A DNA stretch of 64,000 bases from JASDSY01 sp041441465 (GTDB taxonomy: Bacteria > Muiribacteriota > UBA9980). Each line of letters starts with the position of its first letter. Position 1 is the stretch's first letter. Below the pieces are notes generated by a model. That model had not been told where the DNA came from. It was given only the letters and a program-made list of their open reading frames with translations, and did not search any database. The stretch covers positions 71,978 through 135,977 of the forward strand of contig JASDSY010000030.1 of the NCBI GenBank assembly GCA_041441465.1, given 5' to 3'. A program made the position numbers and the translations under genes. Below are positions 17,537 to 27,155 of the stretch, one piece after another.

Positions 17537-17933
17537 ATTACTCTCCAGCTAATATTTACTTATGATATGTTGATATAAAAATATTGCAATCGATAAAATC
17601 GCGAGGCCCTTCTATTTATGGCATTCGCGATTTTTGTATTTTTATCGGCGATAAAATTCCATGGATTATAATGTGACTATACGATACCGTTTATGTCTTC
17701 ATTGATTCAGCTTGTTTAAATTTATTGTTTCATTACTTGATTATTTCAGTTGACTTTGCATTAATCCAATATTAAATTTATATTACATGTTACTTTTAAA
17801 AATATTACTTAAATGGTAATAAAAGGTAATAAAATAATTATTAAGAAAATCGTAATGCGCCCTTGATTTATTTGTTTGATTATGTTATTATAATTTGACT
17901 TAAACAATCAAGTATTAGAGTATTTATTTTCTT
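17537..17933 (+). other. Intergenic region between the Bat operon and the Pel operon
   Basis: The 397 bases hold the terminator at 17595-17641 and a tandem 10-bp repeat, GGTAATAAAA twice (17815-17824 and 17825-17834), about 100 bases before pelD. A TATAAT at 17889-17894 has TTGATT 20 bases upstream, too far for a confident promoter. No ORF is supported. Confidence 0.5.
17595..17641 (+). terminator. Terminator of the MoxR/Bat operon
   Basis: The stem AAAATCGCGA / TCGCGATTTT (17595-17604 with 17625-17634) has a 20-base loop and is followed by a T-rich tail. It lies about 60 bases after the last gene. Confidence 0.8.
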
Positions 17934-19358
17934 ATGATTTATGTAGTAGAAGCAGCGGGATTTTCCGCGTTATTATCAATTTTTAATTATTTTTATTATC
18001 CGCTCTCGGTATATTTTATAGGGGATTCTCTTAATTTATACCAGCTGCTGGCTCTTTTTATGTCGATAAGATACGGTTCTTCCAAGGGACTGTTCTCGTT
18101 CTTCATAATATTCTCTGCCGGCGCTGTAACTCCTGTGTTAAGAGGGTTTTCTTATAAATTATATGAGAATGATACTTTGTATTTTTTGTTCGCGGCTTTT
18201 GTGCTTTCGCGTATTGCAGGAATATTAAGGGATTATCATAACAGCGAGATAGAGAATCTGACATCTAAATTTCAAAAATTATCGGACGAGTATTCGCGAT
18301 GCAAAGACGGCAACATTTTATTAAGCAATGCCAATCAGAATCTTACCAAAAAAGTCGTAACGAAGTTTTATTCATTTTCAAGCATATACGAGCTGGCCCA
18401 GAAGTTTGAAACGCTCGATGTGACGGCGCTTTATTCAGCTATTGCCGAAAGTCTTAAAAATCATATTAAGGTAAAAAAAGCGTTCATTTACGAAGTGCAG
18501 AAAAATATGCTTGTAATGAAAGCGTTTTTTGGTACGGCCGGCGAGGTTGTCACTGAAAAAGTGTCATTAATCAATGATCATATGTTTTACGAAGCTTTTC
18601 AAAAAAAATCGACGGTTACTTTATTTCAAAATAATTATAATATAACTTCAACCGCCGATCTTAAAACCGCGGTCGCGAATAATGAAAAAAAACATTTGAT
18701 TGTGGAGCCGGTGATGGTTAACCGTGAGGTTAAATGCCTTATTGTAATCGATGAAATTGATTTTGAAAATTATAATGATACTTGTGTGCGCATGGTTAAT
18801 CTTATTGCAAAATGGGCGTCGGGCGCGTTAAATAATATCGAAAAGGTTTCGACTATTGAAAATTCTTCGTTTATTGATCACGATATTAACTGCTTCAAGC
18901 CTAATTATATAAAACACGCTCTGGAAGCTGAAATGGGAAAAGCTATAAGATACAAATTGCCTTTAACCGTATGCAGCGTTAAAATAGAAAAATTGGATGC
19001 AATTTCAGATAAGACTAAAAAATTAGTTTTTCTGACTCTGGGGTATATAATAAGCAATGTTATCAGAAGTATTGATATTTATGGCGCGGCTACTGAGACA
19101 GGTACTTTTATAATTATACTTCCGGTGACAAAATTGGAAGGCGCAAATATAGTCGTATCAAGGCTGATCAAGCAAATTGACGAATTGAAGATAATGCCGT
19201 ATCAATATAACGACGAACCGCTTTCCGTATCGCATCTTACTTTTTCACTTTATGATCATATCTTGTCTGAAAATTCAGTCAAGACGATGGGATATGAGTC
19301 GATAGCGGAAGAATCGCGAAAAGCTTATGATTTTATACTTGAAAAAATTTCTTTCTGA
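17934..19358 (+). CDS. pelD: PelD-like inner-membrane c-di-GMP receptor
   Basis: The 474-residue protein has the PelD layout: four TM helices within about the first 95 residues, a short coiled coil, a GAF domain (about 150-300) and a degenerate GGDEF domain (about 310-474). The I-site R378-S-I-D381 is intact and lies five residues before the active-site position, which reads TETGT instead of GGDEF, so diguanylate cyclase activity is not expected while c-di-GMP binding is. In Pel systems PelD binds c-di-GMP and switches on polymerisation by PelF. No good Shine-Dalgarno precedes ATG 17934; a stop codon at 17916 rules out a much earlier start. It is the first gene of the operon and overlaps pelE by 32 bases. 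Confidence 0.85.
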   Translation: MIYVVEAAGFSALLSIFNYFYYPLSVYFIGDSLNLYQLLALFMSIRYGSSKGLFSFFIIFSAGAVTPVLRGFSYKLYENDTLYFLFAAFVLSRIAGILRDYHNSEIENLTSKFQKLSDEYSRCKDGNILLSNANQNLTKKVVTKFYSFSSIYELAQKFETLDVTALYSAIAESLKNHIKVKKAFIYEVQKNMLVMKAFFGTAGEVVTEKVSLINDHMFYEAFQKKSTVTLFQNNYNITSTADLKTAVANNEKKHLIVEPVMVNREVKCLIVIDEIDFENYNDTCVRMVNLIAKWASGALNNIEKVSTIENSSFIDHDINCFKPNYIKHALEAEMGKAIRYKLPLTVCSVKIEKLDAISDKTKKLVFLTLGYIISNVIRSIDIYGAATETGTFIIILPVTKLEGANIVVSRLIKQIDELKIMPYQYNDEPLSVSHLTFSLYDHILSENSVKTMGYESIAEESRKAYDFILEKISF

Positions 19359-21210
19359 TAATAAAAAATATATAATTGAACTTTCTTTTTTTATATGCTG
19401 GCTTGGTATTTCATTATTCATTATATTTGATTCAGTAAAAAAAGCCAATTTGCCTGAGTATTTTCTGGATTATTTTGTGGTTTTGAATTCGGTTTCGGCT
19501 TATATATATTATCAGATAAACACAAGTTTCATAACGGAAAAAGACGCTTATAAGACCAGAAAAGGCCTTTTAAAGCGTGATTTGTTTTTTCTGTTTATTT
19601 TATTTTTAGGGCCGTTTGCCGTAATTCCGGTATTTTTTCTGCTTGTTTCAAAACTCGGCATGAATAGGGGCATGCTTGAAAAATTTTACGAGTATTCGAA
19701 TAATGACGAGGATTGCATCGACAGGAAAATCGACTTGAAATCGGAATTGAAAAAGCAGATTGTCAAGCAGCCGGTTATCGATTCAGCTGCCTCAGAGGAT
19801 AAATATAAAAAACGCGGCGCTATCGAGATATTATTTAAACTCAGAACGCCCGAGGCAGTCAAAACATTGAAGGAAATAACGAAAGATCCTAATTTTGAGA
19901 TCCGTTTTTTTGCTATCAATAAGCTCGCTACAATGGAAAATGACTTTTTGAAGGAAATCGACTGGTATAGGACGGCGATAAAAACAATGGGGCCGTCGCC
20001 CGAATTACTTTTTCAATATGCTGCCCTGATGATGGCATTCGGCCAGATCGGCTTATTGTTCCCTGAATTTTCATCGCTTTATTTTAAAAAAGCCGCTAAA
20101 ATTTTTTATATGTTAAAGGATGAAAAAAGCGTCATGGTTTCCGCCTGGGACGGTTATGCGCGGGCGCTGCGCCTACTGAATGATTATTCGGCGGCTGCCG
20201 ATTTTTTGGAGTCACACCTTAATCAGCTCGACGAACTCGGTATTCGAGAACTGCTTTCATGCCATTTTGAAACACGAAATTTTAGAAAAATGGAAATGAT
20301 TAAGGAAATCATAAAAAATAACGGACTTAGATGCGGTCCGGCTTTAAAAAAGTTCATATTCGAAGGCAATGACGAAGATCTGTGCGTTAAAGATATTTAT
20401 CCCTTAAACAGCATTTACGAGATAAAGAATTTTATAAAAAAAATCAATATGCTTGATTTTGATATGGTCTTTTTAAAAATTCCCGGCAATATAAGTATGT
20501 CGAATCTTATTCAATTATGCGTTTTTTTTGAACAATCGGGAAAATTCTGGCTGTATGTGTTTTTTAAAATATTAAAAGGGCGTAATGAGCCTGAGGCGCT
20601 GGAAATAGTAAAAAAATATATTAAAAACGACGATTTAAGCATAGCTTTAATGGCTCTTGACCTTCTGACTTCGTATGACTTAAGCATGCGCACTAACATA
20701 TTTATAGATTTGCTTGAAAGCAGGCACGATCCTGTTCGCGCCGCCGCCGTAAAGTTTCTTGGCGCGCAAAAGGTAATTCAGGCTTATTATAAAATATCGC
20801 AAATATATGAAAATGATAATTCGAGTGTTTTAAAAAAATTGGCGCTGATGGCGGTATGCGAAATCGACATGTCAAATTCGTATGATTATGTCGCTGCGGC
20901 CTTAAATTCCGAAAAAAAAGAAATTCTAACAGCCGCCTGCGAGATGGTTGCTAAATATAAACTGACGCGATTTATGGAGGATACCGAAAAAATTTTATGC
21001 TCGGCTAGTAACGATAAAATAAGATTATGCGCTTTAAAGGCAGTTATTGAATGTGCCAAAGATAAGGCCGGCGAGGCGCTTATTAAAAATTTAACTCTTT
21101 GCGCGGAGGCTTTCATAAAAACGGCCGCGTCAGAAATAAAAAAAATGAAGAGAACCGATTTGATTCAGGCTTTGAAAAGCGATATAAACATAAGGAAATT
21201 TATTGACTGA
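19327..21210 (+). CDS. pelE: PelE-like membrane protein with HEAT/TPR region
   Basis: The position after pelD, the N-terminal membrane helices (about residues 18-36, 43-62 and 88-109) and the helical-repeat C-terminus fit PelE, which forms an inner-membrane complex with PelD, PelF and PelG. At 627 residues it is about twice the size of the Pseudomonas protein. The extra length consists of HEAT-like repeats: one near residues 155-200 (RGAIEILFKLRTPEAVKTLK) and several at about 430-610 (DLSIALMALDLLTSYD, DPVRAAAVKFLGAQK, LKKLALMAVCEIDM). A TPR-like part lies between. The start is uncertain: ATG 19327 lies inside pelD without a clear SD, and TTG 19339 is possible. The assignment rests largely on context. 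Confidence 0.7.
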   Translation: MILYLKKFLSDNKKYIIELSFFICWLGISLFIIFDSVKKANLPEYFLDYFVVLNSVSAYIYYQINTSFITEKDAYKTRKGLLKRDLFFLFILFLGPFAVIPVFFLLVSKLGMNRGMLEKFYEYSNNDEDCIDRKIDLKSELKKQIVKQPVIDSAASEDKYKKRGAIEILFKLRTPEAVKTLKEITKDPNFEIRFFAINKLATMENDFLKEIDWYRTAIKTMGPSPELLFQYAALMMAFGQIGLLFPEFSSLYFKKAAKIFYMLKDEKSVMVSAWDGYARALRLLNDYSAAADFLESHLNQLDELGIRELLSCHFETRNFRKMEMIKEIIKNNGLRCGPALKKFIFEGNDEDLCVKDIYPLNSIYEIKNFIKKINMLDFDMVFLKIPGNISMSNLIQLCVFFEQSGKFWLYVFFKILKGRNEPEALEIVKKYIKNDDLSIALMALDLLTSYDLSMRTNIFIDLLESRHDPVRAAAVKFLGAQKVIQAYYKISQIYENDNSSVLKKLALMAVCEIDMSNSYDYVAAALNSEKKEILTAACEMVAKYKLTRFMEDTEKILCSASNDKIRLCALKAVIECAKDKAGEALIKNLTLCAEAFIKTAASEIKKMKRTDLIQALKSDINIRKFID

Positions 21211-21243
21211 CAATAATTAATAAATGCGGGGGCGGTATTTTAA

Positions 21244-22713
21244 TTGGGCGACGTGTGCATGATACTAGAAGGCACTTATCCGTACGTCACTGGCGGTGTG
21301 TCGGCATGGGTGCATGATTTGATTACGAACTTGAACGATATTTCATTTGATATCGTTACAATCGTTCCGTCTATTCATTATGCCAAGGAATTAAAATACA
21401 AGATGCCGCCGAATATAGTATCATTGAAATGCTTGCCGATGAACGAATTTGACGAAAAAAACCGGCCGCGTCTCAATATCTTTACACGCAAGAAATTTTT
21501 CAAGGAATTATTCGAGGCGTTCGAAGGATTTGAAACGGAGGATTATTCCGCGCTTGGAAGGGTAATTGCCGCTTTTAATAAATATTCCCCGGCTATCGGC
21601 GATATTCTGAATACTCATGACGGCTGGCGGGTTTTCGAGTTCATATATAAAAAATTCGGGACCGGCGCTCCTTTTATTGATTTTTTCTGGACATTGCGTT
21701 TTATTATAATACCGCTCTTTAATTTGATAAAAACAAAACCGCCGGATTCCAAATGCATTCACACTATCTCCACCGGTTATGCCGGACTGCTGGCGGCGAT
21801 ATTTAAAATACAGCTTAACCGCTCGATGCTTTTGACTGAACATGGAATTTATACAAATGAAAGGCTCCTCGAAATTATCGACGCCCGATGGATTTATGAC
21901 CAAAACAGCGACGCTGTCGAAGTTTTGAAAGAACTGCCGCCATTAAAAAAATTCTGGATAAATTTATTCGTTGCTATCGGCAAGCTGACTTACCATTATT
22001 CCGAGGAAATAATAACCTTGTATCGCGGCAATCAGCTGCTGCAGGTAAAATTAGGAGCTGATTCGAAGCGGTGTAAAGTTATTCCGAACGGAATTGATAC
22101 CGCGAAGTTTAACATGCGCCGTGAGTCGGCTTCCGGCGGGCCTGAATATAAAGTCGGTTTTGTCGGGCGTGTCGTGCCTATCAAGGACGTTAAGACGCTG
22201 TTATACGCGGCGAGGTTTGTCGTTGATAAGCTCCCGGGCGCTAAGTTTTTAATAAAAGGTCCTTATGACGAGGACCTGGTATATTATGAAGAATGCCGGA
22301 CGCTGACTTCGATACTTGGATTGCAGGAAAATGTTTTTTTTCTCGGGCCCGGCACTGTTCATGATTTTTATAAGGAACTGGACGTAGTCGTACTGTCATC
22401 TGTTTCTGAAGCCCAGCCGCTTGCAGTTCTTGAGGGAAACGTATGCTGCGTTCCGGCGGTTTCGACGGAGGTCGGCTGCGTCGTGGAACTTCTGTACGGC
22501 ATAGATGAAGAGGATGTTAAGCTCGGCCCTTCCGGTATTGTGGTGCCGATAAAATCGCCGGTAGAGCTCGGCGAGGCGATTATTAAAATACTGTCCGACC
22601 GCGAGTTGAATATGAAAATGGGAGAAACCGGCCTTAAACGCGTTATGACATATTATAAGAAAGATGATTTGAAAACAAAGTACCATGATATATACAGTAA
22701 CTATATAAAATAA
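21244..22713 (+). CDS. pelF: PelF glycosyltransferase (GT4)
   Basis: The 489-residue cytosolic enzyme starts at TTG 21244 behind GCGGGGGCGG. The N-terminus, ILEGTYPYVTGGVSAWVHDL, is the PelF signature. The C-terminal Rossmann half has KVIPNGID, VGFVGRVVPIKDVKTLLYA and the GT4 EX7E motif in SEAQPLAVLEG. PelF polymerises the Pel amino sugar polymer from UDP-activated N-acetylgalactosamine/glucosamine at the inner membrane, working with PelD, PelE and PelG. Length and motifs are normal. It lies 33 bases after pelE; the 129-base gap to pelG is the only sizeable gap inside the operon. Confidence 0.95.
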   Translation: MGDVCMILEGTYPYVTGGVSAWVHDLITNLNDISFDIVTIVPSIHYAKELKYKMPPNIVSLKCLPMNEFDEKNRPRLNIFTRKKFFKELFEAFEGFETEDYSALGRVIAAFNKYSPAIGDILNTHDGWRVFEFIYKKFGTGAPFIDFFWTLRFIIIPLFNLIKTKPPDSKCIHTISTGYAGLLAAIFKIQLNRSMLLTEHGIYTNERLLEIIDARWIYDQNSDAVEVLKELPPLKKFWINLFVAIGKLTYHYSEEIITLYRGNQLLQVKLGADSKRCKVIPNGIDTAKFNMRRESASGGPEYKVGFVGRVVPIKDVKTLLYAARFVVDKLPGAKFLIKGPYDEDLVYYEECRTLTSILGLQENVFFLGPGTVHDFYKELDVVVLSSVSEAQPLAVLEGNVCCVPAVSTEVGCVVELLYGIDEEDVKLGPSGIVVPIKSPVELGEAIIKILSDRELNMKMGETGLKRVMTYYKKDDLKTKYHDIYSNYIK

Positions 22714-22842
22714 CACCATAAAAAAATAAGGAATTGCTTTTCTATTTAAATAATGCTTTTTAATTAAGCGCCCGGCTTGAATCAGCAATAATGTTTGTGT
22801 AAAGCCTTGTTTATTTAAAATAAAGATTATGACAGGGGAAAA

Positions 22843-24327
22843 ATGGCTGGAATAGGTTTTAAATTCAGGGATGCGGTGGCTTCGGGTAACAGCCTCGCCG
22901 CTATAAAAGGATATTTATATTCGGCTGTATTTGCCGCCGGGCCGTGGATGATGACAATGGTCGTCATTACGGTTCTCAGCGCGTTCGCACCGCCTGAAGC
23001 TGACGGCGCCGCTATAACTATATTCCGCGCGGCGCTTTCGTATATATATGCTTTCAGCCTCGTGATCGCAGGAACCTTCCAGCTGCCTATAACAAGGTGT
23101 GTTGCCGATAAAATTTATGAAAAAAATCCCGGCGAGATAATCTCGGTATTTGCCGGTTCGAATTATTTGTTTTGCATTATAAGCATGGTTATCGGCTCGA
23201 TATTTTTACATTTTAACACAGGCCCCGCGGTTTTTAAATTATTCTGCCTCTTAATTTTCGTTACAGTCACCTTAATATGGAATTGCATGTCTTTTCTGAC
23301 GGCGATACGCGATTATAAATTCATAATATTCATATTTTTTTCAGGCTCGGTATTGACTGTTCTATTATGTGTATTTTTGAAAAAATATTACGGCATAACA
23401 GGTTATGCGGCCGGCTATCTTATCGGGCAGATTTATATCTTTTCCGGCGCGGCTTTTGAGATCATACGCGAATTTAATTTTGACGCAGGCGCTAAATTCA
23501 TATTTTTGAGATATATAAATAAATATCTTGCGCTTTTTATCGGCGGCCTTTTTTATAATATCGCCATGTGGGCCGATAAAATTATAATATGGAGCGGCGG
23601 CTGCGGTGAAGTTTATTACGGCAACATCAAAGTTTACGGCCGTTACGATGTCGCCGTATTTACGGCATGTTTAACCATAATACCTGCGATGTCATATTTT
23701 TTGGTGAAAATTGAAACTGATTTTTATACGCTTTATAAAAAATATTTTTCGCTCATATTAAGCCGGGCAGAACTTGAAAGTATCGAGCAGTGCCGCGACG
23801 AAATCATCAAAGTCGTCGAAAATTCGATAATGTCGCTTTTTAAGCTTCAAAGTCTTATAATATTCGCCGGGTTCGTATGGTCCGCTCCGATTTGCTCATT
23901 TTTGGGTAATTTAAAAGGTCTTGAAATATTTCAGCTCGCGCTTGTCGCGGTTTTGTTTCATATTTTATATCTGTTTTGCACTATTTTTATGATGTATTTC
24001 GAGTTTTACCGCTCTTATCTAGTTACGGCATTTTCTTTTTTGATATTGAATTCGGCATTGACTTATTTTGCGGCTGCTCGCGGCGCAAATCCGGTTTCCG
24101 GATATTTTATTTCAACGGTGATCTGCTTTTTCGGAACGTTTTTTCTCACTAAATTTAATCTTAAGTATTTATTGTATTATACCTTTTTCAGCCAGCCTAT
24201 TATAATTGAAATGCCTAAAAATATCACATTCGATACTTTAAAATTCCTTGAAAGCGAGAAGTATTTTAATATTTCCCCGGCCGAAAAATATAAAGAGGTG
24301 GATATCGATGCAGTTGAAAAAGCTTAG
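22843..24327 (+). CDS. pelG: PelG polysaccharide transporter
   Basis: The 494-residue protein opens with the PelG hallmark MAGIGFKFRDAVASGN and then has about twelve TM helices (for example VFAAGPWMMTMVVITVLSAF and YLFCIISMVIGSIFL), a MATE/Wzx-like fold. PelG is thought to carry the growing Pel chain across the inner membrane in concert with PelF. The ATG follows AGGGG at 22835-22839. Its 3' end contains the RBS and start of the following PelB-like gene (overlap of about 20 bases), so the two are translationally coupled. Confidence 0.95.
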   Translation: MAGIGFKFRDAVASGNSLAAIKGYLYSAVFAAGPWMMTMVVITVLSAFAPPEADGAAITIFRAALSYIYAFSLVIAGTFQLPITRCVADKIYEKNPGEIISVFAGSNYLFCIISMVIGSIFLHFNTGPAVFKLFCLLIFVTVTLIWNCMSFLTAIRDYKFIIFIFFSGSVLTVLLCVFLKKYYGITGYAAGYLIGQIYIFSGAAFEIIREFNFDAGAKFIFLRYINKYLALFIGGLFYNIAMWADKIIIWSGGCGEVYYGNIKVYGRYDVAVFTACLTIIPAMSYFLVKIETDFYTLYKKYFSLILSRAELESIEQCRDEIIKVVENSIMSLFKLQSLIIFAGFVWSAPICSFLGNLKGLEIFQLALVAVLFHILYLFCTIFMMYFEFYRSYLVTAFSFLILNSALTYFAAARGANPVSGYFISTVICFFGTFFLTKFNLKYLLYYTFFSQPIIIEMPKNITFDTLKFLESEKYFNISPAEKYKEVDIDAVEKA

Positions 24328-27154
24328 ATATATTGCCTTAATTGTTTTTATGTTTTTTATGTGCCTGGCGCATGCTTATTTTCCGGCGGATCTGGCGTAT
24401 TCAGGGCCGCTGCAAATCGCATTTTCGAGCCGTGAAGTTTTCCGCGAAAGTCTTATGAAAAAAGCTGCCGCATACCGCGACGCGGCTTTTATGTCATTCC
24501 AGTCGGGCGAACTGACTGAAAGCGTGGAATTCAATCATAAGTATTTGAATCTGGCGCCGGGTGATACAGAGGCGCTGCTTATAATGGCGCGTTCTCAATT
24601 CTGGACGCAGCATAATGAACAATCATTCAAAAATTACGAAATGTATTTTGAAAACGGCGGCAAAGAAGATTTTTCTGTGCTGTATGAATACGCTTCGGCG
24701 CTTCTTGCGTCCGGAAGCTGCGCAAAAGCCGCCGGCGTGTTCGCTAAGGCGGAAAAAACGCTCGATACTGTCGAATCGGAGGCAGCGCAGAATATTTATT
24801 TTAATTACAGCTTCTGCCTTTTGAAATGCGGCGAAATCAGTAAGAGTCTTAAATACGCCGGAAAATTAAAAAATCAGATCTTAAAATCAGACGCTTATGA
24901 GCTTATAGGCGATTATTATTACAATAAATTCGCGAATGTGACCGGCGAGGCGTATTTCGATATAAAGTCCGAAAAAATTTTATATAAAAAAGAATTGAGC
25001 GATATCGGTAAAGCGCTGGAGTATTATAAAAAATCATTGGCATTTAATGAAAAAAAGAAAAATTTGAATGTGAAAATAGCTGACTGCCTTTGGGAAAAAG
25101 GCGAAAGAAAAGAGGCGGTAAAAAGATTGCTCGGCGTATGTGATGAGCTGAAAAATCCTTATGCTTATTTCAGGATGTCTTATTTTTTGAAAGAAAGCCG
25201 CGGCACTTCCGAAACAAATCTTGCCGGATGTCTTGAATTGATTGATAAGGCTGTTAAATACGGTGTTGATAAATCTGAAGCTTCATATGAAAAAGCAAAA
25301 ATATATGAGATGGCAGCGCGGATTGATAATGTGAAAACATGCCTGGTGCAGGCCGCCGAAAATGTGAAAGGCGGGGAGTGGTTTTGCGGCAGTCTGGCTA
25401 AACTTCTTATAAAATATAATGTAAAATCATCAAGTTATAAAAAATTTTATGAGAATAAATTTTTTCGATTAAAATTTAAACCTGAATTTGAACTGTTGAC
25501 GGCCTATAACTCTCTGAATGACCGCGGCGGACAAACGATTGTACCTTTGAATAAATTTATTTTATTAAATAATTCTGGCTCGCCTGATTATGATAACTGC
25601 CTGACGGCACTCGAAATATTTGACCGCATGAGCTTTTGGGAGCGAATTAAGAATTTCAGTTTAAGGCTGAAAATTAATGCGTCCATGATTGAAATTTCAA
25701 GGTCTCAAAATGCAGAAACGATAAAATGGCTTGATGAATTCGAAAGGTCAGAAAAAAATGCCGATGAAAAATACAGGCTTATTAAAAGGATTGCCGAATT
25801 GACATCCGCAGCGAATGATAACGCTGCGGCTTCGAAAAAAATATTGACAGCCCTTAAATTGGAGGGATTAAACCGGAAGAGGCGCCTGGAAATTTATAAA
25901 CTTGCATTTAAGTACGCCGAAGCTTCAGCCGACACTGGATATATTGATGAAATCGCTATGCTTATCTATAATAACGGGATCTATGTGGAAAATGCCTATA
26001 AATATCTAATTTATAAAAATTATTGGAGCGGCGGCAGGAAAATCGCCAGGAATTGCATTGAAAAAATAAGGGAAAACGACGAAAATTCTCCGCTTGCAGC
26101 TTTATTTGACGGCCACGAAGCCTATAATTCTCAAAAATATTTTAAGGCGCTGGATTTTTATAAAAAAGCCTGTGCCGGGTATAATGACCAAAATTATGTT
26201 TTAAAGCTGATCGAAGATACGCGTAAGCTTATAAGGAAAAATCTATCGGCCGTTTGCAGTGTTTTTTCGGATTCTACCGGGAATTACCGCAAATCATGCG
26301 GTATAGAAATTAAGCTCCCCGGCGATGAGCTGCCTTTGGATATAGGCGTTTCCTTTGAAAAGTTTATGAAAAATAATATTTTAAATAATAACGTTGATCT
26401 TATCAACCGGCAGAATGCCTTAAGTATATCTGCTGCCATAAAGAAACGAAAAGTGATATTCGGTCCGGCTTTGAATTTATATTCATTGGATCGTTCGTTT
26501 AACGATGACGTCGTTAAAATATGGCCGGCGTTTAAAATATCGTGGATAAATAATTCCTTAAGCGTATCAGCTTCGGCCGAACGAAAATTCATAAACGATA
26601 CGCCGCTGTCGATAGAGCTCGGCATGAGCGCGGCGCTTAATAAACTGGATTTCTATAATGAAAAACATGGGTTTATTCAATTCGGTTCTTATCAGAATAT
26701 TAAAATATGCGACGGAACGAGCCGCCGGAATTTTTTATTCGGCGCCGGCTTGATTCGCGGCGGCTTTACTTATAAACTATACCGTTCCGGGGATAACGCC
26801 TCGGGCGGCTATAATGGTCCGGCTTCTATTTCAGGCTGTAATTTCAGTCCGTCGGAAGTTTACTATGCGCCTGATAATAGCCTGGTTAACGGCATTATTA
26901 TTGATTATAGCCAAAAAATAAAATCCGCGTTTTATCGTTTTTCGCTGAATACCGGTAAAGAAAGCCGAAATAACAGCGGGAATTCGAAATTTTATGGCGT
27001 TTCTGCCGGTATCGATTATTCAAAAAACGAAAACACCGCATATTCGTTCGAAATAAATTTATTTAAAAGCGGATTTGACCCTTTAACTGGCGCTAATAAC
27101 AACAATACTTATAAAAGCACTATGTATAAACTAAATATGTCGAGAAAGTTTTAA
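24308..27154 (+). CDS. pelB: PelB-like TPR and outer-membrane beta-barrel protein
   Basis: ATG 24308, with AGAGGTGG upstream, gives a signal/anchor sequence (YIALIVFMFFMCLAHAYF); the frame opens earlier at 24248 inside pelG. The 948-residue protein is largely TPR-like from about residue 40 to 640 (FMSFQSGELTESVEFNHKYL, KALEYYKKSLAFNEK, GHEAYNSQKYFKALDFYKKA). The last 300 residues alternate polar and hydrophobic residues as in a beta-barrel, and the chain ends in Phe (KLNMSRKF), as outer-membrane proteins often do. This is the PelB layout: a periplasmic TPR scaffold that guides Pel and recruits PelA, and a barrel that exports it. Sequence identity is not obvious by eye, so architecture and context carry the call. 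It ends one base before the pelA ATG region. Confidence 0.75.
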   Translation: MQLKKLRYIALIVFMFFMCLAHAYFPADLAYSGPLQIAFSSREVFRESLMKKAAAYRDAAFMSFQSGELTESVEFNHKYLNLAPGDTEALLIMARSQFWTQHNEQSFKNYEMYFENGGKEDFSVLYEYASALLASGSCAKAAGVFAKAEKTLDTVESEAAQNIYFNYSFCLLKCGEISKSLKYAGKLKNQILKSDAYELIGDYYYNKFANVTGEAYFDIKSEKILYKKELSDIGKALEYYKKSLAFNEKKKNLNVKIADCLWEKGERKEAVKRLLGVCDELKNPYAYFRMSYFLKESRGTSETNLAGCLELIDKAVKYGVDKSEASYEKAKIYEMAARIDNVKTCLVQAAENVKGGEWFCGSLAKLLIKYNVKSSSYKKFYENKFFRLKFKPEFELLTAYNSLNDRGGQTIVPLNKFILLNNSGSPDYDNCLTALEIFDRMSFWERIKNFSLRLKINASMIEISRSQNAETIKWLDEFERSEKNADEKYRLIKRIAELTSAANDNAAASKKILTALKLEGLNRKRRLEIYKLAFKYAEASADTGYIDEIAMLIYNNGIYVENAYKYLIYKNYWSGGRKIARNCIEKIRENDENSPLAALFDGHEAYNSQKYFKALDFYKKACAGYNDQNYVLKLIEDTRKLIRKNLSAVCSVFSDSTGNYRKSCGIEIKLPGDELPLDIGVSFEKFMKNNILNNNVDLINRQNALSISAAIKKRKVIFGPALNLYSLDRSFNDDVVKIWPAFKISWINNSLSVSASAERKFINDTPLSIELGMSAALNKLDFYNEKHGFIQFGSYQNIKICDGTSRRNFLFGAGLIRGGFTYKLYRSGDNASGGYNGPASISGCNFSPSEVYYAPDNSLVNGIIIDYSQKIKSAFYRFSLNTGKESRNNSGNSKFYGVSAGIDYSKNENTAYSFEINLFKSGFDPLTGANNNNTYKSTMYKLNMSRKF

Positions 27155-27155
27155 A

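Noticed and set aside
17863..17894. TTGATT plus TATAAT as the pelD promoter
   Set aside because: The spacer is 20 bases, and the region is AT-rich enough for chance matches.
17934..19358. Active diguanylate cyclase
   Set aside because: The GGDEF position reads TETGT; only the I-site remains.
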